Of a DNA stretch of 20,307 nucleotides, positions 1 through 6,847 are shown piece by piece. Origin of the DNA: DATHVR01 sp035461175. Its GTDB lineage: Bacteria > Actinomycetota > Acidimicrobiia > Spongiisociales > ZC4RG35. The position numbers and the translations under genes are program-made. The stretch covers positions 1 through 20,307 of the forward strand of contig DATHVR010000078.1 in assembly GCA_035461175.1 (NCBI GenBank), given 5' to 3'. The notes under the pieces are model-generated. The model ran no database searches. It was not told the origin of the DNA and worked only from the letters and a program-made list of their open reading frames with translations. The stretch's first letter is position 1. Every line of letters begins with the position of its first letter.

Positions 1-28
1 AGAATTGCGCGCTATAGCGCGCAAATCT
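1..28 (-). terminator. Palindromic hairpin after ccmE
   Basis: Positions 5-24 read TTGCGCGCTATAGCGCGCAA, a perfect 20-bp palindrome. After one A-A mismatch the pairing resumes with AGA (1-3) against TCT (26-28). In RNA this folds as a G+C-rich stem with a TATA loop, 22 bases past the ccmE stop. There is no U-tract, so I infer a factor-assisted or hairpin-only terminator. A protein-binding palindrome is also possible. Confidence 0.5.
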
Positions 29-50
29 GTCGCGAAAACGGGGTGGGGGG

Positions 51-455
51 TCACGATTCGAAGCCTCCGCCCTCTTCGGGGATGGAGTAGTTCTCGTCGT
101 GGCGGATCACGGCCTCGTGGGCAGCGAAGCGGTCGCCGTCCCATGCTCCTTCGACTAGTACCGGGACCCCGTCGCCGAACAGGGGCGGCACCCGGCCGTC
201 GAGGTCGACGGGGATCTCGGCGGCGCCGTCGTAGACGACGAAGCTGGTCACGGAACCGGACTCGGTGATGGTGCCTTCCATCACCATGCCGGCCAGGCGG
301 AAGCGGGCCCCGTCCTCGAACTCGCTGCGCTGTTCGATGGCCTCGGAGGGGTAGAGGTAGTAGGTGAGCCCGGCGGAGAGCGAGGTCGCCATCAGGACCA
401 CCACCAGGGCCACCACCCCTACCGCGCCGAAGATGACGAAGCGGCGGTGCTTCAT
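51..455 (-). CDS. ccmE: CcmE, periplasmic heme chaperone
   Basis: 134 residues. CcmE binds heme covalently at the outer face of the membrane and passes it to the apocytochrome ligation complex. An N-terminal membrane anchor (about residues 6-30) is followed by a small OB-fold domain. The HDENY motif at 119-123 matches the family heme-binding motif: His119 would be the covalent heme ligand and Tyr123 the axial ligand. Length is typical or slightly short (usually 130-160). The ATG lies 4 bases after the ccmD stop, with a GGAGAG ribosome site inside the end of ccmD, so it is translationally linked to ccmA-D. A palindromic hairpin follows the gene. No ccmF or ccmH is visible and they must lie elsewhere if present. 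Confidence 0.95.
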   Translation of the reverse strand: MKHRRFVIFGAVGVVALVVVLMATSLSAGLTYYLYPSEAIEQRSEFEDGARFRLAGMVMEGTITESGSVTSFVVYDGAAEIPVDLDGRVPPLFGDGVPVLVEGAWDGDRFAAHEAVIRHDENYSIPEEGGGFES

Positions 456-459
456 GGGC

Positions 460-567
460 TCACTCTCCGGAACGGGAGCGGCGATGGCGCAAGTGGAGCC
501 AGGCGGCGTAGGCCAGGACCGCTCCGTAGCTGAGGACGTAGCTGGCGATGACGGCCGGCTCAGACAT
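460..567 (-). CDS. ccmD: CcmD-like small membrane protein
   Basis: 35 residues, starting MSEPAVIASYVLSYG. The ATG overlaps the ccmC stop (shared ATGTCTGA), and the stop lies 4 bases before ccmE. It has one hydrophobic segment (about residues 5-24, with YVLSYGAVLAYAAWL), then a basic tail HLRHRRSRS, which predicts N-out, C-in topology. CcmD stabilises holo-CcmE on the CcmABC complex and aids its release. Family members are usually 40-70 residues, so this is at the short end. The assignment rests on position between ccmC and ccmE and on the single-helix-plus-basic-tail design, since CcmD sequences are poorly conserved. Confidence 0.8.
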   Translation of the reverse strand: MSEPAVIASYVLSYGAVLAYAAWLHLRHRRSRSGE

Positions 568-1279
568 CGCCGATCTCCTCCAGGCGGGGCGCCACCACGG
601 CCGAGCCCGCCACCTGTGCCGTCGCCGTCACCGCCTCCTCATCACGCATCACGGCCGTGCGCACGACGAGGAGGGCTACATAGAGAATCGTGAACGCCGC
701 CAGGTTGACCAGCATCGCCACCAGCATTCCGGTGGGCATGGTGACACCATCGGGCCGGATCGACTGTCCCTGGTGGAGGCCCCGGAACAGGTTCACCGAG
801 AAGTAGACCAGCGGGACCTGGATCACGGCGATGATGCCGAGCAACGAGGAGCGGGAGGCGGCCGTCTCGGGGTCGGGGCTGGCGCGACGAAGGGCGAGAT
901 AGCCGACATAGACGAAGAACATCAGCGCGGTGGTGGCCATCCGGGCGTCGGCCCAGTCCCAGTAGGTGCCCCACACGGCACCGCCCCACAACGAGCCGGT
1001 GAGGAGGGCGATACCCGTGAAGACGACGCCGACTTCGGCGGAGGCGGCCGCCAGACGGTCCCAGCGGCGGGTGCGGCGCCACCGCCACATGACCGAGCCG
1101 AGAGCGGTGACCCCGAAGGCGAGAAAGGCGAGCCAGGCCGAGGGGACGTGGATGTGCATGATGCGGGCGAATTCGCCCTGGAAGGCGTCGACGGGAGCCC
1201 GGAGGGCAAACACCAGTCCCACGGCGGCGGCGACGGCGCCGGCTGCCAGCCAGATCTGGAGGCGTCTTGTCTGAGTCAT
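560..1279 (-). CDS. ccmC: CcmC, heme-handling membrane protein
   Basis: 239 residues with about six membrane helices. CcmC presents heme to CcmE and attaches it there. It carries the tryptophan-rich periplasmic motif WGTYWDWADAR, the WWD-domain signature of the family, flanked by conserved His in HIHVPSAWLAF near the start and LHQGQSI near the end, the expected axial heme ligands. The chosen ATG (MTQTRRLQIW) overlaps the ccmB stop as ATGA. The frame stays open about 92 codons further upstream, but that stretch lies over ccmB and is Arg/Gly/Pro-rich with no CcmC similarity. It forms one operon with ccmB upstream and ccmD downstream. Confidence 0.95.
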   Translation of the reverse strand: MTQTRRLQIWLAAGAVAAAVGLVFALRAPVDAFQGEFARIMHIHVPSAWLAFLAFGVTALGSVMWRWRRTRRWDRLAAASAEVGVVFTGIALLTGSLWGGAVWGTYWDWADARMATTALMFFVYVGYLALRRASPDPETAASRSSLLGIIAVIQVPLVYFSVNLFRGLHQGQSIRPDGVTMPTGMLVAMLVNLAAFTILYVALLVVRTAVMRDEEAVTATAQVAGSAVVAPRLEEIGDV

Positions 1280-1947
1280 CGTGAGGCCTCTTCCAGAGGT
1301 CGGGCGATCAGAGCCGAAGTCACTGCCAGGGCCAGGTCGGCGGCACTCACCAGCAGCACCCAGGGAAGGATACTTGCCCCGCGACCTAACGATTCCAAAG
1401 CCTGGGACCCCCCGATCAGGAGCGGAATCGCCAGCGGCGCCACGATCAGGGGCGCCAGCGATGACCGCGCCCGCAGCCCGGCCGTCACCTCGGCGGCCAG
1501 TGTGCCGATCTGGGCCAGGCCCAATCCGGCCAGGCCAGCAGGGATGATCGCCGTGCCCCATCCCGGGGGTAGGTCGGGGGAGTAGAAGAGCACCATGAGC
1601 GGGAACATCACCGCCATGAAGAGCCCGATCAGGAGGGTGGCAGCCAGGCTTCTGCCCAGCAGTCGGGCAAAGGGATCGACGCCGAGCAGGGCCAGAGTGG
1701 CCCGGTGGTGCGGTCGGTCGGAGGCGCTCTGGCGAAGGGCGATCTGCATGGTGAACAGAAAGACCACCACCCAGAACACGGCCGGTCCCACCCGGGAGAT
1801 CACGTCGCTGTCGATCCCGAGGGCGAGCGGGAAGGCCATCAGGGCCACGGCGCCGAAGGGGAGAACGATCGTTCCGATCTCTCCCGCCCGACGCTCGGTG
1901 ACGAGGTCGCGTCGGGCGAACTCGAGGGTCTGGGACCAGAAACTCAT
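1276..1947 (-). CDS. ccmB: CcmB, heme exporter permease subunit
   Basis: 223 residues with about six hydrophobic helices. CcmB is the membrane partner of the CcmA ATPase in the CcmABC(D) transporter-like complex, whose ATP hydrolysis releases holo-CcmE. The N-terminal region (FARRDLVTERRAGE) matches the family pattern of a short cytoplasmic amphipathic start with a charged R-x-x-E cluster. The start MSFWSQ is set by the ATGA overlap with the end of ccmA, and the stop overlaps the ccmC start the same way. A longer reading of the frame across ccmA is Arg/Pro-rich and not CcmB-like. Confidence 0.93.
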   Translation of the reverse strand: MSFWSQTLEFARRDLVTERRAGEIGTIVLPFGAVALMAFPLALGIDSDVISRVGPAVFWVVVFLFTMQIALRQSASDRPHHRATLALLGVDPFARLLGRSLAATLLIGLFMAVMFPLMVLFYSPDLPPGWGTAIIPAGLAGLGLAQIGTLAAEVTAGLRARSSLAPLIVAPLAIPLLIGGSQALESLGRGASILPWVLLVSAADLALAVTSALIARPLEEASR

Positions 1948-2576
1948 CGGAAGCTCCCCGCCGTGAGATCCATGACCCGATCGACCCGTGCCTTGAGGAG
2001 TACCGGATCGTGCGAGACCATCACCACGGCGCCGGCGTTGCTCACGGTGCGGCGGCAGAGGGCGTCGACGATCTGCGAGGCGTCGGCGTCGAGTCCCGCC
2101 TGGGCCTCGTCGAGCAGGAGGAGGGTGGGCCGGAGCATCAGGAGGCGGGCGAGATCGACCCGCCGGCGCATTCCGTTGGAGCTGTGGCCGGCGAGCCGGG
2201 AGGCCGCTCCCGCCAAACCCGCCTGCTCCAGCACCCGTCCGGGGAGATCGGGGTCGAGCCCCCCGAGTCGGGCGATGTGCTCGAGATTCTCCAGCAGCGT
2301 CAACTCGTCCCACAGGGCCGGCTCGTGGGTCGACCACCCGATGCGGGGACGGACGGCGGTCACCGCGGGCGTGCCGAGGGGGGCGCCCAGCACCTCCCCG
2401 GCGCCGGCCGACGGGGGACGGAGGGTGGCGAGGACCGAGAGCAGGGTGGTCTTGCCCGCCCCGTTGGGGCCGGCGATTCCCACCCGCTCACCCGGTGCCA
2501 CGACCAGGTCGATCCCTTCCAGGACCGGGATCCGGCCGAGCACCACCGAAATGCCGTCGAGGCGGGCGATCGTCAT
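1944..2576 (-). CDS. ccmA: CcmA, ABC-type ATPase of the heme maturation complex
   Basis: 210 residues, the normal CcmA length. It supplies ATP hydrolysis to CcmB/CcmC for release of heme-loaded CcmE. Visible motifs are Walker A GPNGAGKTT, a signature region SSNGMRRRVDLAR that departs from LSGGQ as in many CcmA proteins, Walker B LLLLDEAQAGLD, and the switch histidine in VVMVSHD. The ATG chosen gives MTIARLDG. In-frame sequence upstream of it is unlike an ABC protein. No good Shine-Dalgarno precedes this ATG. The gene heads the ccm operon and is divergent from the response regulator across a 124-bp gap. Confidence 0.93.
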   Translation of the reverse strand: MTIARLDGISVVLGRIPVLEGIDLVVAPGERVGIAGPNGAGKTTLLSVLATLRPPSAGAGEVLGAPLGTPAVTAVRPRIGWSTHEPALWDELTLLENLEHIARLGGLDPDLPGRVLEQAGLAGAASRLAGHSSNGMRRRVDLARLLMLRPTLLLLDEAQAGLDADASQIVDALCRRTVSNAGAVVMVSHDPVLLKARVDRVMDLTAGSFR

Positions 2577-2593
2577 TGGGGAGGAGTTTCCCC

Positions 2594-2640
2594 GTTTCGG
2601 CGTCACATTCCCAGCCGGTGAACGCCCGGCAGGCCGAAAC
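2594..2640. promoter_or_regulatory. Nested inverted repeat between ccmA and the response regulator
   Basis: GTTTCGGC (2594-2601) and GCCGAAAC (2633-2640) are perfect inverted copies 31 bases apart. Centred nearly on the same point are GCCGG (2614-2618) and CCGGC (2626-2630). This lies in the 124-bp divergent gap, so it could be an operator shared by ccm and the two-component genes, or a leader stem-loop. I see no convincing -35/-10 pair in this gap. Confidence 0.4.
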
Positions 2641-2700
2641 CTCCTCGAATCGGCATCGGAGATGGTTGACAGCGGCGGTCGCAACGGGGAGCGTGAGGCG

Positions 2701-3387
2701 ATGAGCCGGCGGATACTGGTGGTGGACGACGAGTCCCGGGTACGGGAGGTGGTCGCTTCCTATCTCGTGCGCGATGGTTTCGAGGTCCGGCAGGCGGGCG
2801 ACGGGGCCCACGCCCGTCGCCTGGTGGAGGACTTCAAGCCCGACCTGGTGATCCTCGACGTCATGTTCCCGGGCGCCTCGGGCCTGGACCTGCTGGCAGA
2901 CCTGCGCTCGTTCGATCCGCCCACCCCGGTGATACTGCTCACCGCCCGGGCCGAAGAAGAGGATCGGGTGGCCGGCCTCGAGCTCGGTGCCGACGACTAC
3001 GTGGTCAAGCCGTTCTCCCCCCGCGAGCTGGTGGCCCGGGTGAGGTCGGTCCTGCGCCGGGCTCGCCCGGCCGCGGTTGCGCCCGGCCCCATCGTCCACG
3101 GTTCGCTCCGAATCGACCCGGGCGCCCGCTGCGTCGAACTGGACGGCGGAGGTATCGAACTCGCTGCCCGCGAGTTCGACCTGCTCGCCTTCTTCGCCTC
3201 GAACCCCGGTCGGGCCTTCTCGCGGGCCGACCTGCTCGAGCAGGTGTGGGACTCGTCGCCCGAATGGCAGGACCCGGCCACCGTCACCGTCCATGTCAGG
3301 CGGTTGCGCCAGAAGCTGGAGACAGATCCGACCCAACCCCAGTGGCTGAAGACCGTGTGGGGGATTGGCTACCGGTTCGATCCATGA
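2701..3387 (+). CDS. OmpR/PhoB-family response regulator
   Basis: 228 residues. A receiver domain (1-120) carries the acidic pair Asp9-Asp10, phospho-acceptor Asp53 in LVILDVMFPG, Thr81 and Lys103 in VVKPFSP. A winged-helix DNA-binding domain (about 130-226) carries AAREFDLLAFFASNPG, VTVHVRRLRQKLE and TVWGIGYRF, as in the OmpR/PhoB family. The start is the ATG giving MSRRILVVDDE, preceded by GGGGAG at 2686-2691; the frame is open upstream but has no family sequence there. The stop overlaps the kinase start as ATGA, so the pair is cotranslated. The stimulus is unknown. The divergent position beside ccmA suggests, but does not prove, a link to respiration or redox. Confidence 0.95.
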   Translation: MSRRILVVDDESRVREVVASYLVRDGFEVRQAGDGAHARRLVEDFKPDLVILDVMFPGASGLDLLADLRSFDPPTPVILLTARAEEEDRVAGLELGADDYVVKPFSPRELVARVRSVLRRARPAAVAPGPIVHGSLRIDPGARCVELDGGGIELAAREFDLLAFFASNPGRAFSRADLLEQVWDSSPEWQDPATVTVHVRRLRQKLETDPTQPQWLKTVWGIGYRFDP

Positions 3388-4646
3388 GCCGCCGCTCGCG
3401 CCTCCTCGCTTTCGTCAGCGCCACCGTGGCCGTGGCGGTGATGGCTTTGGCGGTGGCGGAGGCGACGATGGACATGTCCCCGGCCGACCGGCGGCTCCTG
3501 TATCTGATGTTCGCCGCCATGGTGGTCGTGACGGTGGGGTTGGGAGCCGCTTCCCTGCGGTGGGCACCCCGCCTGTCGTCGCTTGTCACCAGCCTGCGAC
3601 TGGTGGCGGTGGCGGCGGTGGTGGTGGCGGCGGGCGTGGTGGCGGCGGCCGCCCTTACCATGTTCATCGAGCCCCACGATCTCACTCTCGTCCTGGTGGC
3701 ACTCCTGTTGGGGGTGGGCCTGGGGAGTGTGCTCGCCCTGGCCGTGGCCGGTTCCCTGACGTCGGACCTGGCCCGTCTCGCCGCCACCGCCCGGGCGGTG
3801 GGGGAGGGAGGTCTGAGCAGAGCGGTGGGGGAGGGAGGTCCCGGACGGGCGGTCGGGGAGGCAGGTCTCGGGATCGAAACCGGGATCGACCGTCGGGACG
3901 AACTGGGGGAGGCGGCCGCCGCCTTCGACGGAATGATCCGGCGTCTGGCCGAGGCCGAAGCCCGTCAGCAGGCGGCCGAGGAGGAGCGGCGGTCGGTGAT
4001 CGCCGGAATCGGCCACGACCTGCGGACACCATTGGCGTCGCTGCAGGCATCGTTGGAGGCAGTGACCGACGGGGTGGCTCCCGACCCCGAGCGATACCTG
4101 CGGGGGATGGCGACCGACGTCGATCTGCTGCGACGGCTGGTAGACGATCTGTTCCTGCTGGCCCGACTCGAGGCGGGCAGTCATCCGATCCGTCCGGAGG
4201 TGGTCGACGTGGGCGAGCTCGTCGACGAATCGGTGGAGGCCATGCTCCCGCTCGGCGCCCGGCGGGGCGTGGCGCTGTCTGTGACAGGCCCCGGCAGGCC
4301 GGTGCCGGTGATGGCCGACGCCGTCGTCGTGGGGCGGATCCTGCGCAATCTGGTCGACAACGCCCTCCGTCACGCTCCCTCCGGTACCGAGGTAGGGGTG
4401 GGGACCGAAGTCGGCGACGGGTGGGTGCGGGTAGTGGTATCCGACGCCGGCCCCGGGTTCCCTCCCGGAGCGGATTCGACGGTCTTCGAACGGTCCCGGC
4501 CGGCGGACTCGGGCCCGGCCCAGGCCGGAGGCGGAACCGGGCTGGGCCTGCCCATAGCCCGGGAACTAGCCCGTCTGGGCGGGGGCGAGGTGGAGATCCT
4601 GGGCGGAGCAGGCGGGAGGGTCAGCCTCCGCTTGCCGCGACGCTAA
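3384..4646 (+). CDS. Sensor histidine kinase with an expanded HAMP connector
   Basis: 420 residues. Four hydrophobic segments (about 7-27, 38-58, 70-94 and 100-124) are joined by very short loops, so no large extracellular sensor domain is present. A HAMP domain follows (about 125-190), then a HisKA dimerisation domain with phospho-acceptor His211 in IGHDLRTPL, and a HATPase domain with N box RNLVDNALRHA (Asn322, Asn326), G1 box SDAGPGFP (Asp354) and G2 box GGGTGLGLP (382-390). It overlaps the response regulator by 4 nt and should phosphorylate it. The HAMP connector holds three tandem 9-residue units (137-163), adding about 18 residues over usual HAMP spacing. The signal may be sensed in the membrane, but that is inference. 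Confidence 0.95.
   Translation: MSRRSRLLAFVSATVAVAVMALAVAEATMDMSPADRRLLYLMFAAMVVVTVGLGAASLRWAPRLSSLVTSLRLVAVAAVVVAAGVVAAAALTMFIEPHDLTLVLVALLLGVGLGSVLALAVAGSLTSDLARLAATARAVGEGGLSRAVGEGGPGRAVGEAGLGIETGIDRRDELGEAAAAFDGMIRRLAEAEARQQAAEEERRSVIAGIGHDLRTPLASLQASLEAVTDGVAPDPERYLRGMATDVDLLRRLVDDLFLLARLEAGSHPIRPEVVDVGELVDESVEAMLPLGARRGVALSVTGPGRPVPVMADAVVVGRILRNLVDNALRHAPSGTEVGVGTEVGDGWVRVVVSDAGPGFPPGADSTVFERSRPADSGPAQAGGGTGLGLPIARELARLGGGEVEILGGAGGRVSLRLPRR
3792..3872 (+). repeat. 3 x 27-bp tandem repeat within the kinase HAMP domain
   Basis: Three in-frame 27-bp units encode RAVGEGGLS, RAVGEGGPG and RAVGEAGLG. The first two are nearly identical over the core GCGGTGGGGGAGGGAGGT; the third has diverged. 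The period is a multiple of three, so copy number can change without frameshift. Confidence 0.9.
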
Positions 4647-4654
4647 AAAACTGA

Positions 4655-4726
4655 TTCGAAACTCTTGAAATCACTCCGTCGATGGTGTATCTTGAGGTCA
4701 TACGAAAGATTTCGAACCGTCTTGAG
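4655..4726. promoter_or_regulatory. Promoter and candidate operator of the ArsR-like gene
   Basis: This A+T-rich stretch stands out from its surroundings. A plausible promoter is -35 TTGAAA (4666-4671), a 16-bp spacer and -10 TATCTT (4688-4693), with transcription starting near 4700. A composite motif TTCGAA-N2/3-TCTTGA occurs at 4655-4668 (over the -35) and again at 4711-4725 (just past the start), with an extra TCTTGAG at 4690-4696. CGAAAGATTTCG (4703-4714) is an imperfect palindrome at the predicted start. The arrangement fits repression by the downstream winged-helix protein (inference). Confidence 0.55.
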
Positions 4727-4762
4727 AGTGCCGAACGCACTAGAGAGGTGTGAAGGAAGATC

Positions 4763-5881
4763 ATGAGTGTGACCGAGTTTCCCAAAGTGCGAGACATGAC
4801 CGGAGGGGCCCGCCGGCTTCCGATCGAAATCGATGGATCTTCGGTCTACGAGATGCTGATCACCCTCTGGCTGGCCTTCGACCCCGACGAAGAACACAAC
4901 GGTTTCGAGTTGGGAACCGAATGGTTCGACGAGATCGTCACCGCCACGCCCGCCGACCTGCGCGAGGAGATCGAGTTCCTGTCGGGCGCCGGCTGCGGGG
5001 GCTTCTGCGCCCTTCGCGGGCTGGTCGTCGCCTCACCCCATCCCCACGACATCACCACCTTCTTGAGCTGGCTGGAGAGAGTCGAGCCGGCCATCCTGCG
5101 CCAGGGGATGGTGACTTACCTATGCCCCTCCGTCCCCGAGCCTGAGCTCGTCGACCGGGCGGCCCGGGGCGACACCGAAGCGCTGGAGGCGATCTTCGTC
5201 GACAAGCCCGAGCTGGTCCCCCATCTGCACAACGTGCTGTCGCTGGCCGAGGGCGAGCTGCGGGAGCGGATGGTCCGGGCCCTGCGCCGGTTCCACGTGG
5301 AGGTCTACTCCCGCTACGAGGCCGATTTCTCTTCCTCGACCACCCGGGCCGCCGCCGCCCGTAAAGCCCTGGTGCGGGGAGCCGATCCTGAGCGGGTGAT
5401 CGAAGAGGTCACCAACGGTCTCGACTATCGCATCCCCCCCGGTGTGAGCCGGCTGGTGCTGGTGCCGTCGGTGGTGCTGCGGCCCTGGGCCCTGATCGAC
5501 CGCTACGAGGACGTGCTGATGGTGGCTTACCCGGTCGCCGACGAGTTCATCGACGCCGACCCGGACGCGCCCCCCTCCTGGGTCGTCAAGCTCCACAAAG
5601 CCCTCGCCGACGAGCGGCGGCTGCGGATCCTCCGCCGCCTTTCCGAGGGGGGAGCGGGACTCGACGATCTGGCCGAGATGCTGGGCCTCACCAAGTCCAC
5701 CGTCCACCACCACGTCGGCCTGCTGCGGGCGGCAGGTCTGGTCCGGGTGTCGGTCGATCACGAGTCCGGCAGCAAGACCTACGCCCTTCGGCCCTCGGTC
5801 CTTCCCGAGGCAGCCCGCACCCTGAACGACTACCTGAAGACAGACACCGTCGAAGAACCAACCGGAATTGCAAGGAGTTGA
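4763..5881 (+). CDS. ArsR-like winged-helix transcriptional regulator with a large N-terminal domain
   Basis: 372 residues. The C-terminal region (about 273-345) is an ArsR-type winged helix: VVKLHKALADERRLRILRRL, then the recognition helix TKSTVHHHVGLLRAAG (310-325) and a wing. The N-terminal 270 residues are mostly helical-looking and I do not recognise a ligand-binding family with certainty; they resemble the architecture annotated as DUF5937 in actinobacterial ArsR-like proteins. The metal-binding ELCVCDL motif of ArsR/SmtB sensors is absent, so metal sensing is not indicated. The start ATG follows AAGGAAG. A small gene follows immediately and shares the transcript. Autoregulation is suggested by repeats around the promoter. 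The ligand is unknown. Confidence 0.85.
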   Translation: MSVTEFPKVRDMTGGARRLPIEIDGSSVYEMLITLWLAFDPDEEHNGFELGTEWFDEIVTATPADLREEIEFLSGAGCGGFCALRGLVVASPHPHDITTFLSWLERVEPAILRQGMVTYLCPSVPEPELVDRAARGDTEALEAIFVDKPELVPHLHNVLSLAEGELRERMVRALRRFHVEVYSRYEADFSSSTTRAAAARKALVRGADPERVIEEVTNGLDYRIPPGVSRLVLVPSVVLRPWALIDRYEDVLMVAYPVADEFIDADPDAPPSWVVKLHKALADERRLRILRRLSEGGAGLDDLAEMLGLTKSTVHHHVGLLRAAGLVRVSVDHESGSKTYALRPSVLPEAARTLNDYLKTDTVEEPTGIARS

Positions 5882-5882
5882 A

Positions 5883-6098
5883 ATGATGCCCTACATGTCC
5901 TACGACGTGACCAATCACCGGATAAACCAGGCCCAGGAACGGGCCGAGGCCAGCCGACTCCGCCGGGCCGCCCGCAGCGGACACCACGGCGCCTACGGTG
6001 CCGGCGTGATCGATGCCCTCGGTCACGGCCTCATCGCCCTCGGTAGCCGCCTCGTATCCGATACCCACCAGGACCCCAAGCACCGCCACGCCGCCTGA
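5883..6098 (+). CDS. Small protein of unknown function, cotranscribed with the ArsR-like regulator
   Basis: 71 residues beginning MMPYMSYDVTNHRIN. The first ATG lies 1 base after the regulator stop. AAGGAG at 5872-5877 is 5 bases from the first ATG and 8 from the second (5886), so either may be used; the second has the better spacing. Residues about 15-36 form a highly charged, probably helical stretch (AQERAEASRLRRAARS). A glycine-rich amphipathic stretch follows (GVIDALGHGLIALGSRLV), then a His/Lys-rich tail. There is no signal peptide or clear membrane helix. I do not recognise a family. Tight coupling to the regulator suggests a linked role, perhaps as target or co-factor. Confidence 0.7.
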   Translation: MMPYMSYDVTNHRINQAQERAEASRLRRAARSGHHGAYGAGVIDALGHGLIALGSRLVSDTHQDPKHRHAA

Positions 6099-6123
6099 CG
6101 GCGCCCGGCGCGGGTCGTGCCAC

Positions 6124-6151
6124 TGATCTGCGTGCTCGCGCACGCAGATCA
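6124..6151. terminator. Bidirectional hairpin between convergent transcripts
   Basis: TGATCTGCGTGC (6124-6135) and GCACGCAGATCA (6140-6151) form a perfect 12-bp stem with a 4-nt loop TCGC. It lies 25 bases after the small plus-strand gene and contains the TGA stop of the minus-strand Lgt-like gene. No U-tract is present on either strand. Its position between convergent genes supports a shared terminator. Confidence 0.65.
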
Positions 6152-6847
6152 ATCGCGTCCGGGGTCCGGCGCCGTCGGCGGCTTCCGGGCCACCGCCGCC
6201 TCCTCCGAGGCGATTCGATCGAGGAGGATGGCTCCCCCGATCCCTATCCCCACCGCGGCGGCATACCACCACACCGGGCCGCCGGTGAGGCTCGGGCGAA
6301 GCGGTTCTGTCACCAGTCGGGCGCCTGCCGCCGCCGCCAGAGCCAGGCTTGCCTCCACACCGATCGGGCGGTGGATGCGGGTCAGAGCCCAGGCTCCCAG
6401 CGCCAGGAGCACGGCGGCATACAGTTCCACCGGGTGGCGGGTCACGTCCGACCCGGCCAGCGCCCATCCCCAGGGAAGCTCGGTGGCGGCCCCCAAACAC
6501 GTCCCTCGCCAAAGACAACCGGCGTGCCATCCGGAGAGGCCGGCCAGGACGGCGGGGGAGACGGCGTCGAGGATCCGGAGGTCGTGCCGGGCCGACCAGG
6601 CCAGGTAGGCGAGGCTGCCGGCCGTCGCTCCCACCGTACTGACGCCGCCGCGCACTATCAGGACGTCGAACGGGTTGGCCAGCGGGTTGACTCCGGCGCC
6701 GACCATCGCCACCAGGCGGCCCGCGAACAATCCCACCGCGGCAGCACCCAGAAGGCGGTCGAACTCCGGTGCCTGCCCGAGGAGCCGGAGGGCGAGCCAG
6801 ACACCAACCCCGCCGGTGAGGGCGGCGGCGAGGAGCGTGAACTCCAT
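6149..6847 (-). CDS. Lgt-like (prolipoprotein diacylglyceryl transferase family) membrane protein, catalytically doubtful
   Basis: 232 residues with about seven hydrophobic helices. Lgt-like landmarks are GGVSTVGATAG (68-77, where Lgt has GG-S-x-HGG-x-x-G), CLWRGTCLGAATELPWGW (111-128, like the Lgt region before the LPW motif), RHPVELYAA (137-145, like Lgt HPSQLYEA) and EPLRP (181-185, like the EFFREP region). However, the Lgt His of the HGG motif is replaced by Val, and the Arg and Asn of GRxxNFxN are absent (GLSGWHAG). It is therefore probably a divergent family member with another role. The ATG directly abuts the stop of the upstream thioredoxin-like lipoprotein gene, so the two are an operon. 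Confidence 0.7.
   Translation of the reverse strand: MEFTLLAAALTGGVGVWLALRLLGQAPEFDRLLGAAAVGLFAGRLVAMVGAGVNPLANPFDVLIVRGGVSTVGATAGSLAYLAWSARHDLRILDAVSPAVLAGLSGWHAGCLWRGTCLGAATELPWGWALAGSDVTRHPVELYAAVLLALGAWALTRIHRPIGVEASLALAAAAGARLVTEPLRPSLTGGPVWWYAAAVGIGIGGAILLDRIASEEAAVARKPPTAPDPGRD

Noticed and set aside
548..1585. Long plus-strand open frame opposite ccmC/ccmB
   Set aside because: Arg/Gly/His-rich translation with no family resemblance; it is the antisense of well-supported ccm genes and a by-product of high G+C.
2666..2671. TTGACA before the response regulator as a -35 box
   Set aside because: The matching -10 position (about 2689-2694, agcgtg region) has no TAnnnT-like hexamer and lies only a few bases before the ATG.
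1705..2700. Upstream in-frame extension of the response regulator
   Set aside because: The extra 332 codons lie over ccmB and ccmA on the other strand and are low-complexity; the receiver domain starts normally at 2701.
4763..5881. Metal-sensing role for the ArsR-like protein
   Set aside because: It lacks the ELCVCDL-type cysteine motif, has a large extra N-terminal domain, and has no metal transporter or reductase nearby.
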